This document shows positions 1-6,494 of a stretch of 7,974 nt of DNA, in pieces; within the stretch, counting starts at the first letter, position 1, and the number at the start of each line of letters is the position of its first letter. The stretch is from an uncultured Mycoplasma sp. (GTDB lineage Bacteria > Bacillota_I > Bacilli_A > RF39 > UBA660): positions 1-7,974 of the forward strand of contig CAJLUG010000037.1 in NCBI GenBank assembly GCA_905209745.1. Direction: 5' to 3'. Below the pieces are notes generated by a model that saw only the letters and a list, made by a program, of their open reading frames with translations, did not search any database and was not told where the DNA came from. The position numbers were made by a program, and so were the translations under genes.

Positions 1-1
1 T

Positions 2-1513
2 GATCCCAATAGTAAAATGATTACGGATACGGCAACACTTACAGTACAAAATGTTACTGAGGGTGATTATTTTCGAGCTTATAAAATACTTGATGCTTAT
101 TATAATTCTAGTACTAATGTAGTCAGTTATGAGTTTACGGATGATTTTCAAACTTTTTTAGAGCAATCTTCTATTTATCAAGATTTTACGGTAGATGATT
201 ATTTTGCACTAACGAGTGGTGATATAACTTCAGGATCAACAATTACAACTTCTACTGCTGACAGATTAATGAGTGCTTATGCAACTTATATTAGCGGACA
301 TGATGAAATTACAGGTGCCCTAATGGATGTTACAGGAACTACTGCAACTGCAACATTACAAGCAGGGGCTTATTTAGTGTTACCACAAATTAATACTGGT
401 CTTCCTAGACCTTCTGAAGTTTATGCAGTAATGCTTGGTAATTTAGATGTTACGGCAAGTAATGGTAATTGGGTCGTCAATGATGAGACGATAGTTGCGA
501 AAAAGTCAGATATTGGTTTTACTTTTAATGTGGGTGATGAGTCTGATGTGTTTGCAGAACATAACTATTATGGTCCTTTATTATCCTTTTCTATCGGAGA
601 GAAATTTCCGTTTGAACTTATTGGCCAAGTTCCACAATTTCCAACAAATGCAACTAATAAGATATATAGTTTCGGAGTTTATTTTACCAAAGAGTTTCAT
701 TTAGAAAGTCGATTAGAATCTATTGTTGTTAAAGATGGAAATACAGTGCTTATTACTTCTTCAGAAGGAATAGTTACAAATGCAAGTGGAAATACAGTGG
801 CAACAATTACGATTGATGAAGAGAGTAATCCTGGTACTAAGATGTTAATAATTAATTTTAATACGAATTATCTTTCTGGTCAGGAAGTGACTGTAACAGG
901 AGAAGCTAGTTTAACGGATCAAGTTTTAATAGGTGAATATAATAATTTTTCTGCATCATTACTTTATTCTAATGATCCGTATGGTACAGAAACAGATATT
1001 ACAGGCGCAGACAGTGCTCTTTATACTTTTGGGTTAAATGTTTTAAAATACGACGCAGCTGATGGGACGCCAACGGAACCACCATTAGATACTCCGCTTG
1101 CAAATGCTGTATTTGATATTTATAGTGATAAAGAATTAAAAAATAAAGTGGGAACTGTAACAACAGGAGAAGATGGAATTGCTACATTTAATGGCTTAAA
1201 ATATGGTACATATTATGTGAAAGAGACAAAAGCACCTACGGGATATCAATTGCTAGAAGATCCAATAGAAGTTAAAGTTGGTGATAATGATGGAGTTGAT
1301 ACTTATGCTGCTTCTAATCCTGCTCCTTCTTATCCATTAGCTCTAGTTTATGTTCCAAATGCAAAGATGGGATTATTACCTGTTACTGGGGGAGTAGGTC
1401 TTGTTATTTATGCAGTCATTGGAGTAGTTATTGTAGGTACTGGTGTAGGATTACTTGTTTATTATAAGAAGAAAAAGAATAAAGTAAAAGATAATAATAT
1501 AGATATTATATAG
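2..1513 (+). CDS. Pilin-like isopeptide fimbrial surface protein with LPVTG anchor (5' partial)
   Basis: This is a cell-wall-anchored pilin or fimbrial subunit. The frame is open to the window edge and no signal peptide or ribosome site is visible, so the first ATG (17) is probably internal and the true start lies upstream. Numbering from that ATG: an N-terminal pilin region of the 'YFRAYKILDAYY' kind (18-29); a segment W152..K162-K163 where pilins carry the lysine used for polymerisation; a middle domain of the isopeptide-forming fimbrial type ending in 'NNFSASLLYSNDPYG' (309-323); a SpaA/Cna-B domain (about 337-449) with candidate isopeptide Lys344 and the E-box 'YYVKETKAPTGY' (399-410, Glu403); then LPVTG (454-458), a hydrophobic helix (461-482) and a Lys-rich tail. 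Family knowledge says such proteins are joined by class C sortases and anchored by a housekeeping sortase. Neither is seen beside it here. The family call is strong; which lysine polymerises is inference. Confidence 0.88.
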   Translation, partial: DPNSKMITDTATLTVQNVTEGDYFRAYKILDAYYNSSTNVVSYEFTDDFQTFLEQSSIYQDFTVDDYFALTSGDITSGSTITTSTADRLMSAYATYISGHDEITGALMDVTGTTATATLQAGAYLVLPQINTGLPRPSEVYAVMLGNLDVTASNGNWVVNDETIVAKKSDIGFTFNVGDESDVFAEHNYYGPLLSFSIGEKFPFELIGQVPQFPTNATNKIYSFGVYFTKEFHLESRLESIVVKDGNTVLITSSEGIVTNASGNTVATITIDEESNPGTKMLIINFNTNYLSGQEVTVTGEASLTDQVLIGEYNNFSASLLYSNDPYGTETDITGADSALYTFGLNVLKYDAADGTPTEPPLDTPLANAVFDIYSDKELKNKVGTVTTGEDGIATFNGLKYGTYYVKETKAPTGYQLLEDPIEVKVGDNDGVDTYAASNPAPSYPLALVYVPNAKMGLLPVTGGVGLVIYAVIGVVIVGTGVGLLVYYKKKKNKVKDNNIDII

Positions 1514-1520
1514 TTTAGAT

Positions 1521-1552
1521 AAGAGTACTAGAAATAGTATTCTTTTTCTTTA
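1521..1552 (+). terminator. Rho-independent terminator after the pilin gene
   Basis: A 9-bp stem (AAGAGTACT 1521-1529 with AGTATTCTT 1536-1544, one G-T wobble) closes a 6-nt loop and runs into a T-rich tract. It begins 8 nt after the pilin stop codon and separates that gene from the acetyltransferase. Confidence 0.75.
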
Positions 1553-1577
1553 CTTTTTTCTTTTTTAATATTATGAT
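1549..1577 (+). promoter_or_regulatory. Putative promoter for the GNAT-phosphorylase operon
   Basis: TTTACT (1549-1554), a 17-nt spacer and TATGAT (1572-1577) resemble a sigma-70-type promoter. It would start transcription near 1584, just upstream of the GTG start at 1613. The -35 overlaps the T tract of the preceding terminator. In DNA this AT-rich such matches arise by chance, so support is moderate. Confidence 0.4.
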
Positions 1578-1612
1578 TTGTGTAGGATATTTATTATATG
1601 GGATGTGATTTT

Positions 1613-2014
1613 GTGGAAATAAAAAATTATGAAGATAAGTATTTAGTCTCTTTAAATGAACTGTTACAGAAATGTTTTAAAGTAGAAAGAAAGTGTGATG
1701 TTTTAGATAGTGATGTAGAGGTACTTGCAGTTATTGATGATAAAGTGGTTGGATACTTAGTACTTAATTATTTATATGATTCTTTAAAAGATAAGAAGTA
1801 TTATCATGTAAATTATGTATGTACAGATCCAGAATATCGTAATCAGGGTATTGCGAAAGAGATGTTTTCTTATGTGTTTCAGTTATGTATAAAAAACGAT
1901 ATTTCTTACTTAGAACTTACATCTCGTCCTAGTAGGGTTGCAGCACAGGGATTATATCGTAAGCTTGGATTTGTTGAGAGAGAAACAACAGTGTTTCGAA
2001 AGGAGATCAAATGA
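1613..2014 (+). CDS. GNAT-family N-acetyltransferase
   Basis: A small (133 aa) cytoplasmic acetyltransferase that should transfer acetyl from acetyl-CoA to an amine. The substrate cannot be read from the sequence. The GNAT fold is shown by the strand 'VEVLAVIDDKVVGYLVL' (35-51), motif A 'VNYVCTDPEYRNQGIAKEMF' with the pyrophosphate-binding RxxGxA-type loop (76-81), and motif B with 'LYRKLGF' (114-120), as in RimI-like enzymes. The GTG start is preferred because GGATGTGAT (1601-1609) matches GGAGGTGAT with one mismatch at ideal spacing; the in-frame ATG at 1598 lies upstream of that site. The stop overlaps the start of the next gene (ATGA at 2011), so the two are translationally coupled. RimI-type ribosomal protein acetylation is possible but unproven. 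Confidence 0.85.
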   Translation: MEIKNYEDKYLVSLNELLQKCFKVERKCDVLDSDVEVLAVIDDKVVGYLVLNYLYDSLKDKKYYHVNYVCTDPEYRNQGIAKEMFSYVFQLCIKNDISYLELTSRPSRVAAQGLYRKLGFVERETTVFRKEIK

Positions 2015-3237
2015 TAGTTGATATTATAAATAAGAAAAGATTAGGAAAAGAGTTAAGTTTTTTAGAGTTAGAATTTATTTTTAATGGATATTTAGAGGGA
2101 ACAGTAAAAGATTATCAAATGTCTAGTTTACTTATGGCCATTTGTATTCAAGGGATGAGTGATGATGAAATCTTTGGTCTTACTAAGATTTTTATTGAGA
2201 GTGGGGATCAGTTAGATTTAAGTTTTATTCCTGGAGTAAAAGTGGATAAACATTCTACTGGAGGAATTGGGGATAAAACAACATTAATTATTGCGCCAAT
2301 TGTTGCTTCTTTAGGAATTCCTGTTATTAAGATGAGTGGTAGAGGTCTTGGATATACAGGAGGTACGATTGATAAATTAGAAAGTATTCCAGGATTTCGT
2401 ATTAGTTTAAGTGAAGAAGAAGTGATGGATCAAGTAAAGAGGCATGATATTGTTGTGACAGGGCAGACTGCTAATCTTACTCCTATGGATAAGAAAGTAT
2501 ATGCTTTACGTGATGTTACTGGGACTGTTTCTTCTATTCCTTTAATTGCATCTAGTATTATGAGTAAGAAGATTGCTGGTGGCGCTGATAAAATTTTAAT
2601 TGATATTAAAGTTGGTAATGGAGCCTTACTAGCAACAGAAGAAGATGCTAAAAAACTAAGTGAAGTAATGAAGAAGATAGGAGAGTATTATAATAAAGAA
2701 GTCCGTACGATTATTAGTGATATGAATAGTCCTTTAGGATATGCTGTTGGTAATAGTTTGGAAGTTTTAGAAGCAATAGAAGTATTACAAGGAAAAGAAG
2801 AAAATACCAATCTTACTAAAGTATGTTATCAACTTGCTAGTGAGATGATTTGTATGGCTAAAGATGTTGATCGTGAAGATGCATTAGACTTAGTACGTGA
2901 TGCGATTACCTCAGGAAAGGCTTATCAGAAATTTTTAGAATTTGTTCAAGCACAAGGAGGAGATTTATCTAAATTAACAGTTAGTAGTAAAGTAGCTACT
3001 ATTAAGAGTCCAAAGAGTGGAGTTATTTCTTCTATTTCAGCAATTGAAGTTGGAAAACTTTCTATGAATCTTGGTGCTGGTCGAAAAAATAAAGAAGATA
3101 CTATTGATTATGGTGTAGGTGTTAGACTTTGTAAACAAGTAGGGGATTCCGTTAAAAAAGGAGAAGTTTTGGCGAAGGTTTATTATAATAAAAAGATAAA
3201 TTTACAAGATTATCAACATATTTTTTCAATAAAGTGA
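2011..3237 (+). CDS. pdp: Pyrimidine-nucleoside phosphorylase / thymidine phosphorylase
   Basis: This enzyme splits thymidine, deoxyuridine or uridine with phosphate into the free base and (deoxy)ribose-1-phosphate, in cytoplasmic pyrimidine salvage. The whole glycosyltransferase family 3 architecture is visible: an N-terminal helical domain (1-65); phosphate-binding 'KHSTGGIGDK' (80-89); the family signature 'SGRGLGYTGGTIDKLESIPG' (109-128); the base-binding 'YALRDVTGTVSSIP' (164-177) containing Arg167; 'SSIMSKKIAGGAD' (181-193) with Lys186; and the C-terminal barrel-hybrid domain (about 330-408). At 408 aa it is slightly shorter than typical homologues of about 430-440 aa, mainly at the extreme C-terminus, but no catalytic segment is missing. 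AAAGGAG lies just before the ATG, inside the end of the acetyltransferase gene. Whether it is uridine-accepting (pdp) or thymidine-specific (deoA) cannot be settled by eye, so the symbol is a best guess. Confidence 0.93.
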   Translation: MIVDIINKKRLGKELSFLELEFIFNGYLEGTVKDYQMSSLLMAICIQGMSDDEIFGLTKIFIESGDQLDLSFIPGVKVDKHSTGGIGDKTTLIIAPIVASLGIPVIKMSGRGLGYTGGTIDKLESIPGFRISLSEEEVMDQVKRHDIVVTGQTANLTPMDKKVYALRDVTGTVSSIPLIASSIMSKKIAGGADKILIDIKVGNGALLATEEDAKKLSEVMKKIGEYYNKEVRTIISDMNSPLGYAVGNSLEVLEAIEVLQGKEENTNLTKVCYQLASEMICMAKDVDREDALDLVRDAITSGKAYQKFLEFVQAQGGDLSKLTVSSKVATIKSPKSGVISSISAIEVGKLSMNLGAGRKNKEDTIDYGVGVRLCKQVGDSVKKGEVLAKVYYNKKINLQDYQHIFSIK

Positions 3238-3246
3238 AAAAAAGGA

Positions 3247-3273
3247 TTGAAAAATAAAAAACTATGTTATAAT
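3247..3273 (+). promoter_or_regulatory. Extended -10 promoter of the adhesin-sortase operon
   Basis: TTGAAA (3247-3252) is followed after 15 nt by a consensus TATAAT (3268-3273), preceded by TG one base upstream (extended -10, TGTTATAAT). It lies 10 nt beyond the phosphorylase stop. A Shine-Dalgarno-like AAGGTGGTG (3283-3291) stands before the ATG at 3296. The short spacer is compensated by the extended -10. Confidence 0.65.
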
Positions 3274-3295
3274 AATAATATGAAGGTGGTGTATT

Positions 3296-4522
3296 ATGGA
3301 GAAGATTTATATGGATAATAATCAAAAGAATCAAAAAAACAAACAACAATCTACATTTCAACAAATATTTAAAACACAATTATCTAAAAAATTATCAATC
3401 GCTATGGTACTAGTATCTTTCTTCTCATTTTTAATTATTGGAGTAGGTAATGTATCTTATGCTGCTCCTATTGATGAGATAGAAGATAGTGGATTAGGAG
3501 ATAGTTTTACTACGAATGCTCCTAGTGGAGAAGTGTATGGACAAGGAGGGGCTGCAGTATTTCCTATTAATATTTATACAACGACAGTTAATGGACAAAC
3601 AATTCCTATTTTCTGTTTAGAAAGAGATGTTGAATATAAAGGAGATACAACATTAAATAAATCTGAACAAATTACAGATCAAGGTTTATTATATGTTATG
3701 GCTAATACTTATCCTCATCATTACTTTACTACAGATTCTGGTACACAATTCCCAGATCAAGTTCAAACTTGGATTAGTCAAGCTGCTATTTGGGATTATT
3801 TATATCAAACAGGAGCTGCAAATAATGCAGGTATTGGTGAAAGTCAAGTTGCCGCTATTGAAAATATGAGAGCTGCTACTTCTATTTATTGGGATGAAGA
3901 ACCAAGTGGATGGTCTGTTGATGGTAAGGGTGTAAGTTCTACTACAACATTCTATTCTAAATATATAGAACCAGTTGTTACTGCTGCTATGAATGCAACA
4001 GCTGCTAACGGAACTATGACAATGTCTATTGAAAGTGAAGATTTATCTTTAACAGCAGATGAAAAATATTATCAAAGTGCTTTGGTAACTGTAAGTAATA
4101 CAGATCCAGATCATTTACAAAGCTTTAATGTTGAAATTACTTCAGCACCTGAAGGAACAATTTTAGTAGATGCTAATGGACAACAAATAGAAAATACTAC
4201 AGGATTAGAACAATTCTATGTTAGAATTCCAGTTGATAATGTTACAGAAGAAAATAAAGTAGTTAGACTTTCTGCTACTGGAACATTTAGAGGCTATGAT
4301 GGATACTATTATAGAGCAGAAGGAGCTCAAACAGTTAGTACCGTATTTACAACTGATGTACCAAATACTACTGGATTAGAACTTCCTATTGCGTATGAAC
4401 CAGCAGTACCAGATACTAGTATGAGTGTTGCTCAATCTGTTTACTTTATTGGTCTAGTTGTTCTATTATGTGGTATAGGTATCATTTATGCAAATACTAA
4501 ACCAAAAGCAAAACAACAATAA
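3296..4522 (+). CDS. Thioester-domain (TQXA-type) surface adhesin with VPDTS sorting signal
   Basis: A secreted, wall-anchored adhesin predicted to bind host or surface nucleophiles covalently through an internal Cys-Gln thioester. In order: a long basic N-region and hydrophobic core (about 31-50) ending in 'VSYAAP', a likely signal-peptidase site near 56/57; a thioester domain (about 80-230) with Cys107 in 'IPIFCLER' and Gln162 in 'WISQAAIWDYLY', the variant 'SQAAIW' replacing the usual TQxAxW; a beta-rich domain (about 238-350); the pentapeptide VPDTS (371-375); a hydrophobic helix (381-398); and a basic tail 'KPKAKQQ'. Family knowledge (Cpa and SfbI-type thioester domains) supports the chemistry; the ligand is unknown. 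The pentapeptide lacks the final Gly of LPxTG and presumably suits the sortase encoded directly downstream. A second in-frame ATG at 3311 also has an acceptable ribosome site, so the start may shift by five residues without affecting the signal peptide. Confidence 0.88.
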   Translation: MEKIYMDNNQKNQKNKQQSTFQQIFKTQLSKKLSIAMVLVSFFSFLIIGVGNVSYAAPIDEIEDSGLGDSFTTNAPSGEVYGQGGAAVFPINIYTTTVNGQTIPIFCLERDVEYKGDTTLNKSEQITDQGLLYVMANTYPHHYFTTDSGTQFPDQVQTWISQAAIWDYLYQTGAANNAGIGESQVAAIENMRAATSIYWDEEPSGWSVDGKGVSSTTTFYSKYIEPVVTAAMNATAANGTMTMSIESEDLSLTADEKYYQSALVTVSNTDPDHLQSFNVEITSAPEGTILVDANGQQIENTTGLEQFYVRIPVDNVTEENKVVRLSATGTFRGYDGYYYRAEGAQTVSTVFTTDVPNTTGLELPIAYEPAVPDTSMSVAQSVYFIGLVVLLCGIGIIYANTKPKAKQQ

Positions 4523-5159
4523 AAAAAATCGTTTTAGGAAGAGTCAGTTATTATTACTCGGCTCTTTCCTTGTATTTATAGGAATATTTATCATGTTATA
4601 TAATCATTTGGCGTTTTTAAAAAGTCAAGTGTTTGCTAATATGGAACTTGCTATATTAGAATCAAAACAGTCAGATGAAGAAGAAGAGATTGATGTTCCT
4701 ACTGTTGATAATGTCTCTGATGGAACTACTTATGAAGAGACGAATAAAGAAATTGATTATAGTAAATATCTGGGAGTTTTAGAAATTCCTAAAATAGGTT
4801 TAAAAAGAGGTTTTTATAATACTGATTCTAGATATAATAGTATCGAGTATAATGTGACACTAGTGAAGGGCTCTAGAATGCCTGATGTAGAACGTGGTAA
4901 TTTGATTTTAATGGCTCATTCTGGAGATGCTTATATTTCTTATTTTGCTTATTTGTATCGATTAAATATTGGAGATAAAGCTTACGTTACTTATCAAGGA
5001 AATAAGTATCAGTATCAAATTACTAATATTTATACTGTTCCTAAGAATGGTAAAGTTGCGATTCATAGGAATTATAATAAGACAACATTAACTCTTATTA
5101 CTTGTACTAAGGATGATGATACTACACAAACTATCTATATTGCTGAATTAGTATCTTAA
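4488..5159 (+). CDS. Membrane-anchored sortase
   Basis: A cysteine transpeptidase that cleaves a C-terminal sorting signal and links the protein to the cell wall. Its likely substrate is the preceding VPDTS adhesin. A basic N-terminus (N11-K18) and one transmembrane helix (about 20-38) give a type II topology. An acidic linker (63-90) leads into the sortase barrel (about 91-223): 'YLGVLEIPKIGL' (94-105), catalytic His144 in 'LMAHSG', and catalytic Cys206 in 'TLITCTK'. The arginine that normally completes the site just before the last strand is absent: 'TTQTIYIAELVS' has Gln214 there. The start is the only ATG upstream of the membrane helix. It overlaps the adhesin gene by 35 nt, with only a weak AGGT (4477-4480) before it, so expression probably depends on translational coupling. 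Subclass (B- or D-like) cannot be settled by eye. Confidence 0.9.
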   Translation: MQILNQKQNNNKKNRFRKSQLLLLGSFLVFIGIFIMLYNHLAFLKSQVFANMELAILESKQSDEEEEIDVPTVDNVSDGTTYEETNKEIDYSKYLGVLEIPKIGLKRGFYNTDSRYNSIEYNVTLVKGSRMPDVERGNLILMAHSGDAYISYFAYLYRLNIGDKAYVTYQGNKYQYQITNIYTVPKNGKVAIHRNYNKTTLTLITCTKDDDTTQTIYIAELVS

Positions 5160-5173
5160 TAGGAGGTGTCTTT

Positions 5174-5764
5174 ATGGAAATTGGTCTAGTTGATAAGATG
5201 AAAATAATTTTTGATGTATTATTTTCATCTTTTATGTCTATAGAACTAAATTTATTGTTCCTTTTATTAGTGATACTTGTTTGTGTTAATATGAAGTATC
5301 AAAAAAGATTTGTATCTATTCTAGTTACTATATGTTTGATACTTGCAGTTTTAGGGTTTATGATATTTTCATCTTCTTATGTTGTTACATGTTTTGATTC
5401 TTTTATTATGAAGGTAATGGATTATTATTATTTCCCATCGACTGTTGTATTTTTCTTCTTATTTTTACTTGCAGTTATGGATTTTATTTATACGATGTTT
5501 AGTAAGAAGTTAGGGAAGGGAAAGAAAATATTTAATTATATTTTCATGAGTTCTATCTTTTTCTTCTTTGTCATGTTTGTTGCGATGGCTCGTGTAAATG
5601 GTATTGATTTAGCAGATCCTGTTACTTTGTATCAGAATAAGGAGATTCTTACAGTGGTACAAGTTAGTAATTTTATCTTTTTACTGTTTGTTATTGTTAG
5701 TATCTTTTATTATTTATATTTATTTTTTAAAAAAAGGTTTGATCAAAAGACTGAGAATTCATAG
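5174..5764 (+). CDS. Five-helix integral membrane protein of unknown function
   Basis: I do not recognise a family. The 196-residue product is very hydrophobic, with about five transmembrane helices (21-39, 46-67, 88-109, 119-138, 164-185), short basic loops (KYQKR 41-45, SKKLGKGKK 110-118) and a basic C-terminus (KKRFDQK). There is no signal peptide, enzyme motif or obvious ligand-binding residue. A near-perfect AGGAGGTG (5161-5168) precedes the ATG, 14 nt after the sortase stop, and the operon terminator closes over its stop codon. It is therefore the last gene of the adhesin-sortase transcript. A role in display or maturation of the thioester adhesin is inferred from position only. Confidence 0.8.
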   Translation: MEIGLVDKMKIIFDVLFSSFMSIELNLLFLLLVILVCVNMKYQKRFVSILVTICLILAVLGFMIFSSSYVVTCFDSFIMKVMDYYYFPSTVVFFFLFLLAVMDFIYTMFSKKLGKGKKIFNYIFMSSIFFFFVMFVAMARVNGIDLADPVTLYQNKEILTVVQVSNFIFLLFVIVSIFYYLYLFFKKRFDQKTENS

Positions 5765-5778
5765 TTCTCGGCTTTTTT
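5751..5778 (+). terminator. Rho-independent terminator of the adhesin-sortase operon
   Basis: CTGAGAA (5751-5757) pairs with TTCTCGG (5765-5771), with one T-G wobble, around a 7-nt loop, and is followed by six T (5773-5778). The stop codon of the membrane protein (TAG 5762-5764) lies inside the loop. Confidence 0.85.
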
Positions 5779-5936
5779 AATTTATTAAAAAAATTATTAT
5801 ATTTGTTACTAGGTTAGAATATAAAAAAATAATCTTTTTATTATTACTAAATTTAATTATTGCTTAGATAATATTAATATTTAATGCAAATCCATGTTTT
5901 ATAAATCAGTGTATCATGTTGTACTTTAAAAAAAAT

Positions 5937-5951
5937 CATATATAATATATG
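5937..5951. repeat. Perfect palindrome upstream of the antitoxin promoter (candidate operator)
   Basis: CATATAT and ATATATG flank a single central A; one more T/A pair extends the arms to 8 bp (5936-5952). It ends 13 nt before the -35 of the antitoxin promoter. Toxin-antitoxin operons are often autoregulated through such repeats, but an AT-only palindrome may be fortuitous. Confidence 0.35.
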
Positions 5952-5964
5952 ACACTTAAGTTTA

Positions 5965-5993
5965 TTTACATCATAAAATAATTTTGATAGAAT
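5965..5993 (+). promoter_or_regulatory. Promoter of the Panacea antitoxin gene
   Basis: TTTACA (5965-5970), a 17-nt spacer and TAGAAT (5988-5993) each match consensus in five of six positions. TG at 5985-5986 adds an extended -10. Transcription would start near 6000, which leaves only the GGAGGGTGAT ribosome site before the ATG at 6017. The rest of the gap from 5779 is AT-rich with no gene that I can see. Confidence 0.65.
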
Positions 5994-6016
5994 GAAATAG
6001 AATGGAGGGTGATTAT

Positions 6017-6478
6017 ATGATAACTGCCAAAATTGTTGCTGAATATTTTCTATCGAAAGATGTTGATAAAAAATTATTTAATAAGAAAGTTGCTGATTAT
6101 AATGGAAGAAAGTTTTATGAAGGGAATGCAAGATTAAATAAGTATTTATTTTTATCGCAAGTTGTTTATATGGCTAAGTTTGGTTCTAAATTATTTGATG
6201 ATGAGTTTTGTGCATATGATAATGGTCCTGTAATAGAAGAAATTATGAATTCTTATGGAAGATTAATTGCTAAACAGGATGATGAAAATTTAGATGAAAA
6301 AACGAAAGAATTTTTGGATAAAATTTATTTTTCTTTAGAACATGCTTCTTATGAGGAATTAATTGAAATAACACATGAAGATCCTGAATGGCAAAGATTA
6401 AGCACTAATACATATGATGCTCCTGTAATGCATATTGAAAATAATATTGAAGAATATAAAAAAGATACAAGGGGTTAA
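6017..6478 (+). CDS. Panacea-domain (DUF4065/SocA-like) antitoxin
   Basis: A 153-residue protein of the Panacea family, whose members act as antitoxins that neutralise many unrelated toxins encoded beside them (PanAT systems), with older names SocA and GepA. Visible family features: 'MITAKIVAEYFLS' (1-13), the helix 'RLNKYLFLSQVVYMAKFG' (39-56) matching the usual KLQKLLYF.Q segment, 'FDDEFCAYDNGPVIEEI' (60-76) matching the 'F.A...GPV...' core, and the C-terminal 'LIEITHEDPEW' (115-125), typical of the domain's T-H-x-x-x-x-W motif. The start at 6017 is chosen over an in-frame ATG at 6002 because GGAGGGTGAT (6004-6013) is a strong ribosome site for 6017 and itself begins within the 6002 ATG. 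The frame is intact, in contrast to its broken downstream neighbour, and no DNA-binding domain is fused to it. The antitoxin role is family knowledge, not shown here. Confidence 0.85.
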   Translation: MITAKIVAEYFLSKDVDKKLFNKKVADYNGRKFYEGNARLNKYLFLSQVVYMAKFGSKLFDDEFCAYDNGPVIEEIMNSYGRLIAKQDDENLDEKTKEFLDKIYFSLEHASYEELIEITHEDPEWQRLSTNTYDAPVMHIENNIEEYKKDTRG

Positions 6479-6494
6479 TTGAAGCTTTAAAAAT

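Noticed and set aside
17..19. ATG as the true start of the pilin gene
   Set aside because: There is no ribosome site or signal peptide, and the frame is open to the window edge; a wall-anchored protein needs a signal peptide upstream.
495..704. 69-codon plus-strand frame inside the pilin gene
   Set aside because: It is a shadow in another frame of a well-supported coding region, with no ribosome site or recognisable motif.
1598..1600. ATG start for the acetyltransferase
   Set aside because: The good ribosome site lies between this ATG and the GTG at 1613, so GTG is the better start.
3152..3379. 75-codon minus-strand frame across the phosphorylase end and adhesin start
   Set aside because: It overlaps two real genes and the promoter between them; its Leu/Tyr/Ile-rich product reflects AT-rich antisense DNA.
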